This document shows positions 39,017-48,696 of a stretch of 64,000 bases of DNA, piece by piece. The number at the start of each line of letters is the position of its first letter. The first letter of the stretch is position 1. Location of the stretch: NCBI RefSeq assembly GCF_001112925.1, contig NZ_CPYD01000002.1, positions 372,001 through 436,000 of the forward strand, in the 5' to 3' direction. The stretch is from Yersinia nurmii (lineage in GTDB: Bacteria; Pseudomonadota; Gammaproteobacteria; Enterobacterales; Enterobacteriaceae). The notes below the pieces were generated by a model. It was not told where the DNA came from. It searched no databases and worked only from the letters and a program-made list of their open reading frames with translations. The position numbers and the translations under genes were made by a program.

Positions 39017-39432
39017 AAATACTCTCCAAAAAACGTTATTTTAAGGATATATCAAGCATAGCATGCTGAATTTCCTGGCTGACAGAGACACGAATAGTAA
39101 GATAAAAGAGACCACAATTAATGACTACCAATCCGCAATCAAACAGATTCTAATCACTGCTAACATATTATCAAGAAAAGAATTTTTTGATTACAATCCG
39201 TTATTGTTTCAGCACGATAGCCAGCTTCTGACCTAACGAAAAATGAATGTATTCGGCGTTGGGATTTATCTTAGCTTAATCATAATGCTAGATTTTAAAT
39301 TGGGAGGAATATATAAACTTATTGAGAATGAATACTATTATTCAGCGATTGCGATGCGTTTAAATTTTTCCTTCGGGTTTCGTGTAAACGTAAATAAACC
39401 GCACAAAAAGATCCTAATCTAAAACGCATAAG
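39017..39432. other. AT-rich intergenic region upstream of the two-component genes
   Basis: About 415 bases, strongly AT-rich, between the response regulator start and the second tRNA-Asn terminator. It should carry the regulator promoter on the minus strand. No frame, clear repeat or TAGGA/TCCTA cluster is seen here. Confidence 0.5.
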
Positions 39433-39434
39433 CA

Positions 39435-39463
39435 AAAAACCCGACTAAGTTTCCTTAATCGGG
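39435..39463 (-). terminator. Terminator of tRNA-Asn copy 2
   Basis: Stem CCCGACTAAG (39440-39449) with CTTAATCGGG (39454-39463) and an A-run at left (U-tract on the minus strand); same structure as at copies 1 and 3. Confidence 0.9.
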
Positions 39464-39474
39464 CTTCTCTAATA

Positions 39475-39550
39475 TGGCTCCTCTGACTGGACTCGAACCA
39501 GTGACATACGGATTAACAGTCCGCCGTTCTACCGACTGAACTACAGAGGA
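39475..39550 (-). tRNA. tRNA-Asn (GTT), copy 2
   Basis: 76 bases, identical to copies 1 and 3, with CCA encoded and anticodon GTT. Confidence 0.98.
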
Positions 39551-39568
39551 ATCGTGTGAACGGGGCGA

Positions 39569-39597
39569 ATAATAGCGGGGTGAGAGGGGGATGTCAA
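39569..39597 (-). promoter_or_regulatory. Promoter of tRNA-Asn copy 2
   Basis: On the minus strand TTGACA and TATTAT are spaced by 17 bases with a C/T-rich spacer and GC-rich discriminator, as at the other copies. Confidence 0.9.
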
Positions 39598-39728
39598 AGG
39601 GGAATACGTTAATTTCATTCGTTTGCTCATAGAATGCGCAACTTATTGAGATTTTGTCATTTTTCGCACAATAACCCACCATTTTTTCATATCATATGGG
39701 TTGCAATCCCTTTGCAATCTCCGTTAAG

Positions 39729-39751
39729 GCTGGCCATAGCGTATGGCCAGC
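39729..39751. repeat. Hairpin downstream of afuC
   Basis: GCTGGCCATA and its perfect reverse complement with a 3-base loop, 14 bases after the afuC stop. No U-tract follows on the minus strand, so termination here would be weak or Rho-dependent. Confidence 0.65.
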
Positions 39752-39764
39752 GAGCAAATAAGCT

Positions 39765-40835
39765 TTATTGGTCGGTTAAAACGAACATGCCGTAGGGATG
39801 AATTTGTAGGAAATAACTGTCCCCCGGTGCGGGTTGTAGTTGAGTGGCGTTAACCTGTAGCAGCAGTGATTGCCCCTGCCAGTCCACCAGCACTTCGTAC
39901 TGCGGCCCCATGTAAGCCACTTTATTGATAATACAGCGCTGGCTCGGCTCCCCTTGCTGGCTCAGCGTAATGGCTTCCGGGCGAACGCCGACGGTAGTTT
40001 GCTGAATACCGGTAGCAAAATCGTGAGGACGCGGAATGTGATAACCAAAGATTTCCACGCTGTCGCTATTGATTCGCGCGGGGAATACGTTAGCGTCTCC
40101 CATAAAGCTGGCCATGAAGTGAGACGCTGGGTGACGATATAGCGTCTGTGGCGCGCCAATTTGCATGATTTTGCCTTTATTCATCACCAATACGGTGTCT
40201 GAAACGGCAAAGGCTTCGCTTTGATCGTGAGTCACATACAGTGAAGTGATATTAAACTGCTGCTGTAATTCACGAATTTTATCGCGCATGCTGCGGCGCA
40301 GGTTGGCATCCAGATTACTGAGCGGCTCGTCGAATAACAGCACCTTGGGTTTTAGGATCAAAGCACGAGCCAGGGCTACACGCTGTTGCTGGCCGCCAGA
40401 AATCTGATCGACATAACGATCGGCAAAACCTTCCAGATCCACCAGCGCCAGCGCTTCTTTCACCCGATCGTTAATTTCAGCCTTTGGACGACCAAGCATT
40501 TTCAGGCCGTAACCAATGTTTTCCCCTAAAGACATATGGGGGAACAGGGCGTAGGACTGGAAAACCATACAAATATCCCGTTGCTGGATGGAACGGTCCG
40601 TCACATCCTCACCGTCAATAAAAATTTGTCCGTCGCTGGGTTTCTCCAATCCTGCCACCAGCCGCAGTACCGTAGTTTTCCCGCAGCCGGAAGGTCCTAA
40701 TAGAGTGACCATTTCCCCTTTGGGTATTGCCAGATTCAAGCCATCGATCACCGTATTGTTGGCAAAGCGTTTAGCGACGTTCTTGAGCTCGACAAAATGT
40801 TCTTTGTTTTCAGTGGGTTTTTTATCATCAGACAT
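39765..40835 (-). CDS. afuC: AfuC: ABC transporter ATPase (sugar-phosphate / Fbp type)
   Basis: The start at 40835 ([16 protein letters not shown]) has AAGG upstream; the frame extends to 40919 without support. 356 residues with Walker [10 protein letters not shown], signature [13 protein letters not shown], Walker [13 protein letters not shown], switch His (VTHDQSEAF) and a C-terminal TOBE-like regulatory part. The family was first named for ferric iron uptake (FbpC/AfuC), but the AfuABC branch linked to uhp genes imports sugar phosphates. Position behind uhpABC and afuA-afuB supports the latter. Last gene of the unit. Confidence 0.88.
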   Translation of the reverse strand: MSDDKKPTENKEHFVELKNVAKRFANNTVIDGLNLAIPKGEMVTLLGPSGCGKTTVLRLVAGLEKPSDGQIFIDGEDVTDRSIQQRDICMVFQSYALFPHMSLGENIGYGLKMLGRPKAEINDRVKEALALVDLEGFADRYVDQISGGQQQRVALARALILKPKVLLFDEPLSNLDANLRRSMRDKIRELQQQFNITSLYVTHDQSEAFAVSDTVLVMNKGKIMQIGAPQTLYRHPASHFMASFMGDANVFPARINSDSVEIFGYHIPRPHDFATGIQQTTVGVRPEAITLSQQGEPSQRCIINKVAYMGPQYEVLVDWQGQSLLLQVNATQLQPAPGDSYFLQIHPYGMFVLTDQ

Positions 40836-40860
40836 AATATTCAGCCTTGTCAGTACGCCA

Positions 40861-42939
40861 TTATTCAGCGGTGCTGGCTTTGGAGCGGGCAACCCGCGCT
40901 TCGCCAACCAGATAATCAAACAGGAAGATGATGGCCAGCATCACCACAATCAGGATTGAGCCATAGGCAATGGCAATGCCGTATTCTCCGTCTTCCACTC
41001 GATTCAGAATGTAAGACGTCGCCACGCGCGTGTCTGGTGTGACTAAGAACACAATGGCGCTAACGGTCGTCATGGCGCGGACAAAGCTGTAAATCAATGC
41101 GGAGAGGATCGCCGGGCGCAGCAGCGGCAGCAGAATGTACATAACGGTGCGCAGAGAACCGGCGCGCAGGCTGAGAGAGGCTTCATCCAGCGATTTATCC
41201 AACTGACCTAATCCTGCAATACCGGCGCGAATACCCACCGGAACGTTACGCATCACCATTGAGATAATCACGATAGCGGCGGTGCCGGTCAGGTAAACCG
41301 GCGCACTGTTAAACGCCAGAATATAGGAAACCCCAGCCACGGTGCCCGGAACGGCGAAGCACAGCATGGTACTGAATTCGATGGTTTTTTTACCGCGAAA
41401 GTTCTGGCGCACCACAATATAGGCGATCAGTAGCCCCAGCGCCGCGGTAATAGGCGCGGCGATACCGGCGTACAGTAGGGTGTCTAGCAGGGAAGGCCAT
41501 GCACCGTCGCTGAAGCCCTGACCGAATAGCTGAGTAAAGTTATTCAGCGTCAGAGTGTAATCCACGCCCCAGTTGACGGTGAAACTGCCGTAGAAAATGC
41601 TGCCGTACAGCAAGATGTTAAAGGCGATCCAAACATACAGCATCGCCGTGGTCCCCCACACTAGCGTCACTGGCAGCGGTTGTACGTCTCCGCGAGAGGA
41701 TTTACCGGAAATAGTGACGTAGGAACGTTTGCCTATCCACATATATTGAATGCAGAAAATAAACAGCGAGAACATCAGTAACACCACGCCAAGCGTGGAG
41801 GCGGCCGGATAATCAAGCTGCGCGCCGGTAATATAGAAATAAATTTGCGTGGCCAGCACGTCAAAGTTGCCGCCTAACACCAGCGGGTTACTGAAATCAG
41901 CCAGAGATTGCACGATGACGATCAGAAATGAGTTGGCTAATGCCGGTTTTAATAGCGGTAAAAACACCTGCATAAACGTCTGCCAACGGCTGGCGCGCAG
42001 AGTGTAAGAAGCTTCTTCCAACGAGGGATGAATCGTTTTGATCGCACCGTCAAGAATCATAAAGGACATCGGCGTGAAGGCCAGCACCTGCGCCAGCCAA
42101 ATACCGGTAAAACCGTACAGCCAGTTGGTATTGGTTAGCCCGAACCCGGTCACCATCAGTTCGGTGACATAGCCGGAACGCCCCATCATTAGCGTAACGC
42201 CTAGCCCAACGACAAAAGGCGGCGTGACGATAGGTAAAATGGAGAATATTCGCCCTAATAATGCGGAACGCTTGGCAATTCGGGTGGTATATATTGCCAG
42301 AACCATACCAAAAAAGGTGCAGCCGATACCGACGGCAACGGAGAGCACGAATGAATTCCAGATGACTTGCAGAATATGTGCTTGACCCAAAATGGTCATA
42401 AACTGCCACGGAGCAAAGGCGCCGCCGTCATCGGTAAACATAGGAATAAAAATGGCGATGCTGGGATACAGAATAAAGACTGTAATCAGTGCAATCACCG
42501 TCACCAACGAACCTAATACAAACCGGTCGCCTCCCAACCATTCCAATCGCGCCAGCGCCAGCGTAATAATGGCTCCCAGTGCGATAAACAGCCCGATCGT
42601 GGCGAAACCTAATCCGCGTTCAAGCCAGGTGGCGCTGATTACCACGAACAGAGCACAAAACAGGGCGTAACCGGCGTCAAATAGATGGCGATTCCGTCGT
42701 TCCCGACCGGCGGGATTTTGCGGACGAATCAATAGAACCAGTGGCAGAGCAAACCATAGCTGGCTGATATTCAAACCAGACCAACCGTAAGCGGCCAGAA
42801 GTTCGCTGCGGCTGGATTCCAACAGACCGTAATCCAGACTGAATGCGGGTAATAAAGCAAAAGCAGCTACGGCAACGGCCAGCCAATAGAAAATAGCATC
42901 CCGTGTCTGCGGTGGCCGCAGAGCATAAGCGTGTGACAT
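40861..42939 (-). CDS. afuB: AfuB: fused ABC permease
   Basis: The start at 42939 ([11 protein letters not shown]) is preceded by GAGGGAAC; the frame from 43008 is unsupported. 692 residues with about twelve hydrophobic segments and two fused permease halves. Each half carries an EAA-type loop ([20 protein letters not shown] and [20 protein letters not shown]) that contacts AfuC. It forms the inner-membrane channel for the substrate captured by AfuA. A hairpin at 42961-42995 separates it from afuA. Confidence 0.9.
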   Translation of the reverse strand: MSHAYALRPPQTRDAIFYWLAVAVAAFALLPAFSLDYGLLESSRSELLAAYGWSGLNISQLWFALPLVLLIRPQNPAGRERRNRHLFDAGYALFCALFVVISATWLERGLGFATIGLFIALGAIITLALARLEWLGGDRFVLGSLVTVIALITVFILYPSIAIFIPMFTDDGGAFAPWQFMTILGQAHILQVIWNSFVLSVAVGIGCTFFGMVLAIYTTRIAKRSALLGRIFSILPIVTPPFVVGLGVTLMMGRSGYVTELMVTGFGLTNTNWLYGFTGIWLAQVLAFTPMSFMILDGAIKTIHPSLEEASYTLRASRWQTFMQVFLPLLKPALANSFLIVIVQSLADFSNPLVLGGNFDVLATQIYFYITGAQLDYPAASTLGVVLLMFSLFIFCIQYMWIGKRSYVTISGKSSRGDVQPLPVTLVWGTTAMLYVWIAFNILLYGSIFYGSFTVNWGVDYTLTLNNFTQLFGQGFSDGAWPSLLDTLLYAGIAAPITAALGLLIAYIVVRQNFRGKKTIEFSTMLCFAVPGTVAGVSYILAFNSAPVYLTGTAAIVIISMVMRNVPVGIRAGIAGLGQLDKSLDEASLSLRAGSLRTVMYILLPLLRPAILSALIYSFVRAMTTVSAIVFLVTPDTRVATSYILNRVEDGEYGIAIAYGSILIVVMLAIIFLFDYLVGEARVARSKASTAE

Positions 42940-42960
42940 GGTGTTCCCTCGGTGTTGGCA

Positions 42961-42995
42961 ACCTGAGAGCGCGGCAGGTAAAAACGCCCTCAGGT
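42961..42995 (-). promoter_or_regulatory. Intercistronic hairpin afuA/afuB
   Basis: ACCTGAG and CTCAGGT arms with partial inner pairing (GCG with CGC), in the 96-base gap between afuA and afuB. Such hairpins after binding-protein genes commonly raise their transcript level relative to the permease genes. Confidence 0.5.
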
Positions 42996-43035
42996 ATTTC
43001 AATAACAACCCAAAAAATGACGGAAGGTCGGTGGG

Positions 43036-44067
43036 TTATTTACCCATCTTGACCTCGCTGACCCACTTGGAGATCAGTTTTTTACGCATGTCGGAAGCCC
43101 CGTAGGTATCCATGTCGTAATTAATGAGTTTCAGGTCGTCCAGCTTCAGGGAGTTCGGGGAGGTGGCGGCGGTGGTGTTGGTCAGAATCTGGTAAGACTG
43201 GCCTTTCTGCCACGCGAGTTCCTGCGCTTCTTTAGATAACACCCAGTCGACGAACAGTTTGGCGTTATCCAAGTTGCGCGCACCTTTCAGGATACTGACG
43301 CCGCCGATTTCATAGCCGGAACCTTCGCAAGGGGAAATTAATTTCAGCGGAGCGCCTTTTTCTTTCTCCAACGAATAATCATGTAGGAAACCAATGCCGA
43401 TGGTGGTTTCGCCGCGAGCCGCGTTACGTGCCGGAGCAATACCGGATTTGGTGTACTGAGAGACGTTGGCATTCAGCTGTTTTAGGTAATCAAACGCCGC
43501 CTGTTCTCCCCACAGTTGTGAGAACGTTGCCAACGCGGTATACGCGGTGCCAGAGCTTTGCGGGTCGGCAATCTGTATTTCGCCTTTATAGATTGGATTA
43601 GTCAGATCTTTCCAGCATTTTGGCTCAGGTAACCCCTTTTCTTTCAGTCGGTCGGTATTGACGCCTAAACCGAGAATGCCGATGTAAACCGCGGAGGAAT
43701 AATTGCCTTTGCGTTTAGCCGGATCGCGAAACTGCGGCATGATCTGTTCCAGATTGGCGGATTTGTACGGATACAGTAGATCCATTTCTCCTGCTTGAGA
43801 TTGGGGATCTAACGTGCCGCCGTACCAGACGTCAGCCTGCGGATTCTTTTTCTCTGCGTCGACTTTAGCTAACGTGCTGCCGGAACCATTGCGGATAAAG
43901 CTGGTTTTTACGTCATATTTTGCGCCAAAGGCTTTGGCTTCTTCTTCACACATGGCGTTGGTTGCGCTGCAATAAATCACCAAACGGCCTTCGGCTTTTG
44001 CCATACCAGAGAGCGCGGTCAGCGCCAGTCCTGCGGCGACCAAGGCGGAGATCTGAGTCATTTTCAT
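43036..44067 (-). CDS. afuA: AfuA: periplasmic sugar-phosphate/iron binding protein
   Basis: The start at 44067 (MKMTQISALV) has AAAGGAC upstream. 343 residues: a signal peptide ending GMAKA, then EGRLVIYCSATNAMCEEEAKAF, the standard opening of Fbp/Afu-type binding proteins. No obvious Tyr-Tyr iron-binding pair is apparent at the place used by FbpA, which fits the AfuA branch shown elsewhere to bind hexose and heptose phosphates. It is the first afu gene, 160 bases after uhpC and on the same strand, so it is probably controlled by UhpA. Confidence 0.85.
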   Translation of the reverse strand: MKMTQISALVAAGLALTALSGMAKAEGRLVIYCSATNAMCEEEAKAFGAKYDVKTSFIRNGSGSTLAKVDAEKKNPQADVWYGGTLDPQSQAGEMDLLYPYKSANLEQIMPQFRDPAKRKGNYSSAVYIGILGLGVNTDRLKEKGLPEPKCWKDLTNPIYKGEIQIADPQSSGTAYTALATFSQLWGEQAAFDYLKQLNANVSQYTKSGIAPARNAARGETTIGIGFLHDYSLEKEKGAPLKLISPCEGSGYEIGGVSILKGARNLDNAKLFVDWVLSKEAQELAWQKGQSYQILTNTTAATSPNSLKLDDLKLINYDMDTYGASDMRKKLISKWVSEVKMGK

Positions 44068-44227
44068 AACGGGTCCTTTTAAGTGCCAATAGTCATTCGT
44101 TCTTTGCGGAACGCGCAGCCAAGGCACCGATGTTGTAGGGTAAGGTGTATTTGACGTACTGTTTTATTTGTTTTTCTTACTACTTTGCGGCAAGCGAAAT
44201 GCTTACCAATCCACCGTCCCTGACAGA

Positions 44228-45562
44228 TTATTCTTTCTGTCTGGCCGTCGGCTCAAAGCTGAGTCGGCTCAGACCGGCCATCAGCAGCGGCATTAACAGT
44301 AATCCCACGCAGGCTGAGGCTAAGGTCAGTAAGGCAAAAAAGCCTGACCAACCATAATGTTGCAGAACTTGCGCCAGCGGCCATCCTGCCAGCGCGGCGC
44401 CCAGATAGGCGAAAAGTCCGAGAAATCCGGTCACGGTGCCGGCAGCATCTTTATGGGTATATTCGGTGGCCGCCAGACCAATCAACATTTGTGGACCAAA
44501 GACAAAAAAGCCGATGCTGAAAAAACTGACCGAAAGCAGAGCGTAGTGATGTACCGGTGCCAGCCACAGTGCGGTCATGGTGAAAAATAACCCGAGTGCG
44601 AACAGCAAAATCATCGGTGCCCGCTGGCCGCGAAACAGTAAGTCTGAGCCCCAACCGGCAAACAGCGCTCCAAATAATCCGCCCAGTTCAAACAGTGACA
44701 GTGTGGCGTTGGCGCTAAGTAAATTGGCTCCGTGGCTTTCCGCTAGCCAGATATTTCCCCAATCATTCAGGGCGATCCGAATCAAATACACCAGCACGTA
44801 GGAAACACCCAGCAGCCAAATAGTTCGGTTGCGTAAAATGGCATGGCGGAAAATTCGCCCCATTGGCATCGGCGGACTTTGTTGTTCCTGCCATTGATCC
44901 AGCGGATCGCGCCGCCACTGGCCAACGCTGGGTAATCCCTGTTGCTGGGGTTTGTCGCATAATTGCCAGCACAACCATAATCCCAGCAAAATACCTATTA
45001 CGCCCGGTACCAACAGCGCCGCCTGCCAGCCGTACTGCGAGGCGAGAAATCCCGAGAGCAAAGGCACTGCCGCGCCGCCGATGCTAATGGAGGTATTCCA
45101 GCAACCCCACCAGGTTCCCCGTTCGTTTCGGGAATACCAAGAGGTTAGTAATTTGGCGCAGGGCGGCCAGCCCCATCCCTGAAAGAAGCCGTTTAGCGTC
45201 CACACTATTAACAGCGCAGGCAGCGAGTGGCACAGGGTAAAGATAATGTTGAGTACCCCAGTCATCATCAGGCCTATACCCATAATCCAGCGCGCTTGAG
45301 TGCGGTCGCTGACGATGCCGGAAACAAACTTCGAGCCGCCGTAAGCCAGATAAAATAGCGTTCCCATCAGACCGATATCGCCTTTATCCAGCCCCAACTC
45401 CAATTGCATCACCGGCATAGCGTAATTAACGCTTTTCCTCGTCAGATAAAATGCCGCGTAGCCCAACACCATGGCTGCCATTAACCGTGGTCGCCAATAG
45501 CGATAACGGGCATTGATTTGCTCTGGCGACAACGGCTCTAACGTTAACGGCGTTGTGGGCAT
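44228..45562 (-). CDS. uhpC: UhpC: MFS sugar-phosphate sensor
   Basis: A 444-residue MFS protein with twelve hydrophobic segments, matching E. coli UhpC (439) from INARYRYWRPRLM through FYLTRKSVNYAMPV, GSKFVSGIVSDR and FFVFGPQMLIGLAA. In E. coli UhpC binds external glucose-6-phosphate and activates UhpB instead of acting mainly as a transporter. Here it is followed by afuA, not uhpT. UhpT and UhpC are homologous, so a transport role is possible, but the closeness to UhpC and the order uhpA-uhpB-uhpC favour sensing. Confidence 0.9.
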   Translation of the reverse strand: MPTTPLTLEPLSPEQINARYRYWRPRLMAAMVLGYAAFYLTRKSVNYAMPVMQLELGLDKGDIGLMGTLFYLAYGGSKFVSGIVSDRTQARWIMGIGLMMTGVLNIIFTLCHSLPALLIVWTLNGFFQGWGWPPCAKLLTSWYSRNERGTWWGCWNTSISIGGAAVPLLSGFLASQYGWQAALLVPGVIGILLGLWLCWQLCDKPQQQGLPSVGQWRRDPLDQWQEQQSPPMPMGRIFRHAILRNRTIWLLGVSYVLVYLIRIALNDWGNIWLAESHGANLLSANATLSLFELGGLFGALFAGWGSDLLFRGQRAPMILLFALGLFFTMTALWLAPVHHYALLSVSFFSIGFFVFGPQMLIGLAATEYTHKDAAGTVTGFLGLFAYLGAALAGWPLAQVLQHYGWSGFFALLTLASACVGLLLMPLLMAGLSRLSFEPTARQKE

Positions 45563-45651
45563 GATGTTCTCCGGTTGATGAAAACGAGTGTAGGGAAAGG
45601 CAAATGAAAGCGGATGAGACTAGGTTGTAGAGAGCTAGGAGTAATGCTTAG

Positions 45652-47190
45652 TTATGGCGAAGTTTGATCGGAATTTGTGGGCAGGTTAACAATTATGCGT
45701 GTTCCTAGGCGGCGCTGTAGGTTCCAGTCGCCGCCCAACGCTCGAACTCTCTCCTCGATGCCGCGCAGCCCAAAGCCGCCCTGTGGCTGAGCAGGGATGC
45801 CCATACCGTCATCGCGCACGTCCAGCGTAATCACGTTATTTACCTGCCGTAGATAAACCTGAATATTTTTAGCCTTCGCGTGCTTATTGATGTTATTGAG
45901 CAATTCCTGCACCAATCGATACAACGTAAAAATCACCGCATCTTCGGCGTGAGACGTATCTAACTGATAATCCAGTTGGAAATTGATCCCCTGTTGCCGA
46001 AAGGCAAATTCTTCCGCTAAATGGTGTAAAGCCTGATCTAACGGCATTTCGTCCAATACCGGCGGCCTCAGCTGACGCAGCAGTTGGCGAGTAGTTTGGT
46101 GAATACGTTGTGACAGGGTGCTGATTTGATCCGCAGCTATTTGTGCCGCCGGCGTTGGTGAACTGCGATTGACCAGCATGGCCTGAATCTGAATGGCGGT
46201 AATATTCTGGCCGATTTCATCGTGCAGCTCGCGGGCAATCTCTTTCCTGACATCCTCTTCGGTATGCACCAGCCGTTCCATCAGTTCGCGTCGGGTTTTT
46301 AGCTCCTGCTCTAACTGGTTACGGTAGCGGTGCAGCCGTTGAGCCAGCTGTTGCTGGCGGCTAATGGCGATACCCAAGGTCATACCCAGTAAGGCTTGCG
46401 TCGATAGAAATAGCTCCAATTCGCGCAAATCGTGAAATGCACCGCTGGCCTGACGAGTCAGGGTAATCATCAGGCTGCCCAATACCGCCGCCAGAACGCC
46501 TCCCTGCCAGCCAAATTTGTAAGCCATAAACACGTTAGGCAGAAAAACAAAAATCAGCAGCAGGCGCTCCATATTGGGCGCTATAGAGATTTGTACGCAG
46601 ATGCCGATGGCAAAAATTAGCGAGCACCAGATTAGCAGTGAGGTGCGTAGAGGGGGATCGGGCATTTGCTGGGTGAATAAATTTCGCCAGTGCTGTTGTT
46701 TCAAATATTCATAAATCAGATAAGTAAAGGGAACCAGCAGAATCCCGCCGGTGAAACTCGCCAGCAGGCTATCGGTTAGCGGCAGTGGTAACGCAGGGCC
46801 GAGGACCAAACCCTGCAGCAGGCTATTGGCGGTCACGGCCATTAATAGCAGCAGTAAGCGTTGCCAGTACAGAGTGTAATGATGCCAAAAGCGCTGGCTG
46901 AGCCAGGCAGGTAATAAACTCAGCCAGACCGAGGTGAAAATCAGGCCACCAATATGAAGTTGGATCTGATTTAACCACAGCAATAGCAAAGATTCGGTAA
47001 GCAGCAACACGGGCCAGAAACGGCGCGGTAGCAAGATAAGTAGAGCTAAACGCAACCCTTGCGGCAGCAGTAAAGTGGCGTGCAGGCTCTCATCGCTCAG
47101 GTAAAAGCTGATGGTCCAGAGAGCCAGCCAACTGAGGGCGAAGGATATCGCTAAGAATAGCGAAACCCCCAGTGAGCGGAGCCGTAGCAT
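45652..47190 (-). CDS. uhpB: UhpB: sensor histidine kinase
   Basis: 512 residues (E. coli UhpB 500). The N-terminal half is a MASE1-type membrane domain with about eight to ten hydrophobic segments. The C-terminal half has the dimerisation region with phosphoacceptor His in EIARELHDEIGQNITAIQIQ and an ATPase domain with LVQELLNNINKHAKAK and GFGLRGIEERV (HisKA_3/HATPase). It acts with UhpC to phosphorylate UhpA on sensing sugar phosphate. It starts two bases after the uhpA stop. Confidence 0.93.
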   Translation of the reverse strand: MLRLRSLGVSLFLAISFALSWLALWTISFYLSDESLHATLLLPQGLRLALLILLPRRFWPVLLLTESLLLLWLNQIQLHIGGLIFTSVWLSLLPAWLSQRFWHHYTLYWQRLLLLLMAVTANSLLQGLVLGPALPLPLTDSLLASFTGGILLVPFTYLIYEYLKQQHWRNLFTQQMPDPPLRTSLLIWCSLIFAIGICVQISIAPNMERLLLIFVFLPNVFMAYKFGWQGGVLAAVLGSLMITLTRQASGAFHDLRELELFLSTQALLGMTLGIAISRQQQLAQRLHRYRNQLEQELKTRRELMERLVHTEEDVRKEIARELHDEIGQNITAIQIQAMLVNRSSPTPAAQIAADQISTLSQRIHQTTRQLLRQLRPPVLDEMPLDQALHHLAEEFAFRQQGINFQLDYQLDTSHAEDAVIFTLYRLVQELLNNINKHAKAKNIQVYLRQVNNVITLDVRDDGMGIPAQPQGGFGLRGIEERVRALGGDWNLQRRLGTRIIVNLPTNSDQTSP

Positions 47191-47191
47191 G

Positions 47192-47821
47192 TCAGTGAGC
47201 AGTCAGCAGTTGATGGTGGAGTGCAAAGTGAACCAGTTCGACCGTCGTTTCACAGTTCAGCTTGCCCAATATATTGGCGCGATGAACGTGAACAGTTTTA
47301 TGGCTGAGAGTGAGCTGATCGGCAATGGACTTTACGCTAACGCCGTTTACCAGAAGCTGAAACACCTCCTTTTCCCGAGGCGTTAAGACATCCAACTGCT
47401 TAGGTTGCTGAGGCATGTGGCGCAGTGCTCGCAGCGCATCGGCACACAGATACAGCCCGCCGCCGCTAACGGAGCGCACTGCCCGCACCAGTTCTTCCGG
47501 GCCGCAGCGCTTAGTCAGGTAACCGCTGGCTCCGGCATCGACTGCACTTTGCACAAAGGCGGTGGTGTCATAAATGCTCAGAATAATGGCACGAAACTGC
47601 GGACGCTGTTGGCGCAGGCGCTTGAGCAGGCTCAACCCGCTTTCATCCGGCATAGAGATATCCAGAACCGCGACGTCAACATCGGTGGTTAGCAGGTTTT
47701 GCCAGGCTTCAGCGGCGCTACCGTACTCGCCGACAATGCGAATATCCTTTTCTAAAGATAATAATTGAGCAAACCCGGAACGAACCACTACGTGGTCGTC
47801 AATCAGCGCGACATTTATCAT
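47192..47821 (-). CDS. uhpA: UhpA: response regulator
   Basis: The start at 47821 (MINVALIDDHVVVRSGF) matches the E. coli UhpA N-terminus; the frame from 47881 adds 20 unrelated residues. 209 residues: receiver with phosphoacceptor Asp in VAVLDISMPDESGL (near 54) and Lys in LTKRCGPEELV, then a LuxR-type helix-turn-helix (LTPREKEVFQLLVNGVSVKS; SHKTVHVHRANILGKL). It should activate transcription for sugar-phosphate uptake, here most simply afuABC. Confidence 0.93.
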   Translation of the reverse strand: MINVALIDDHVVVRSGFAQLLSLEKDIRIVGEYGSAAEAWQNLLTTDVDVAVLDISMPDESGLSLLKRLRQQRPQFRAIILSIYDTTAFVQSAVDAGASGYLTKRCGPEELVRAVRSVSGGGLYLCADALRALRHMPQQPKQLDVLTPREKEVFQLLVNGVSVKSIADQLTLSHKTVHVHRANILGKLNCETTVELVHFALHHQLLTAH

Positions 47822-47882
47822 AACTTCGTAATAATTTGGAAGAGTTATAAACATCATGCTTATCAATTCTTGTTTGGGCAAT

Positions 47883-47954
47883 AATTGTTAGCGAAAATGT
47901 CGGGAGGTTAACAATTTAAAATGAAGAATGATCGGAGGGGGGAGACACCCCCTC
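47883..47954. other. Intergenic repeats between citB and uhpA
   Basis: ATTGTTA (47883-47890) and its reverse complement TAACAAT (about 47908-47914) form a spaced dyad. A G-rich/C-rich hairpin (GAGGGGG with CCCCCTC, about 47935-47954) follows. The hairpin is in place to end citB or separate the two units; no T-tract is seen. Confidence 0.45.
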
Positions 47955-48001
47955 TGGCGGCCGCAGGATTTCGGCGTGTGCCGGAGGGGATGGAAGGGCA
48001 A

Positions 48002-48688
48002 TCAACCCAGCGTTTTGGCGCGATAAATTCGCTGTGGGCGTCCAACCTTACCGTAAATGATTTCCGCCTTTAGCGCATTGTTTGCAGAGCAGAATTCCAG
48101 ATAACGCCGGGCGGTTGTGCGACTGAGTCCTAAGGTCACGGCCACGTTTTCGGCGGTATATTCGGCATCGCTATCGGTGAATAAAGCCTGAATTTTATCC
48201 AAAGTGAGCTGATCGATACCTTGCGGCAATACCGCTTTTTGCGCACCCCGGGCGTAGGTGTTGTACATTTCGTCAATTTGGCGCTGGCTGACTTTATCAC
48301 CTTCTTGTAAAGCCTGATGCCGGTGACAAAAGCGTTCCAGAGAGTGTTCCAGCCGCTCATAAGCGACGGGTTTGATCAGGTAATCGAATACGCCGTAGCG
48401 TAACGCTTCGGCAACGGTGTCCATATCGCTGGATGCGGTGACGAAAATGACACCGTAATTGCTGCCTTCAAGAGCCAGTTCCCGCAGGAATTCCAGCCCG
48501 GAGCCGTCGGGCAGGTAGTTATCCAGCAGGATCAAGTCCGGTTTAAAACGTGCCGCCATGCTACGCGCCTGCTGTAGATTTCCGGCTAACCATACTTGGC
48601 GGCAATAATTGCTTTGCTTGATAAACTCCGCGTGCATTTCTGCCAGTGGCGTTTCATCTTCCACCACTAAAATGTTAAGCCATTCCAT
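48002..48688 (-). CDS. citB: CitB (DpiA): citrate response regulator
   Basis: 228 residues: receiver with NILVVEDETPLAEMHAEF, phosphoacceptor Asp in LILLDNYLPDGSGLEFL (near 57) and Lys in YLIKPVAYERL, a linker, and a C-terminal helix-turn-helix of the DpiA/DcuR type (YTAENVAVTLGLSRTTARRY). It should activate the divergent citCDEFXGT operon when the CitA kinase detects citrate. It starts 8 bases after citA on the same strand. Confidence 0.94.
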   Translation of the reverse strand: MEWLNILVVEDETPLAEMHAEFIKQSNYCRQVWLAGNLQQARSMAARFKPDLILLDNYLPDGSGLEFLRELALEGSNYGVIFVTASSDMDTVAEALRYGVFDYLIKPVAYERLEHSLERFCHRHQALQEGDKVSQRQIDEMYNTYARGAQKAVLPQGIDQLTLDKIQALFTDSDAEYTAENVAVTLGLSRTTARRYLEFCSANNALKAEIIYGKVGRPQRIYRAKTLG

Positions 48689-48696
48689 GGGATCCC

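Noticed and set aside
43036..44067. Ferric iron binding protein (FbpA) for the afuA product
   Set aside because: The sequence family allows it, but linkage to uhpABC and the lack of an obvious iron-binding Tyr-Tyr pair favour the sugar-phosphate branch. Left open in the feature entry.
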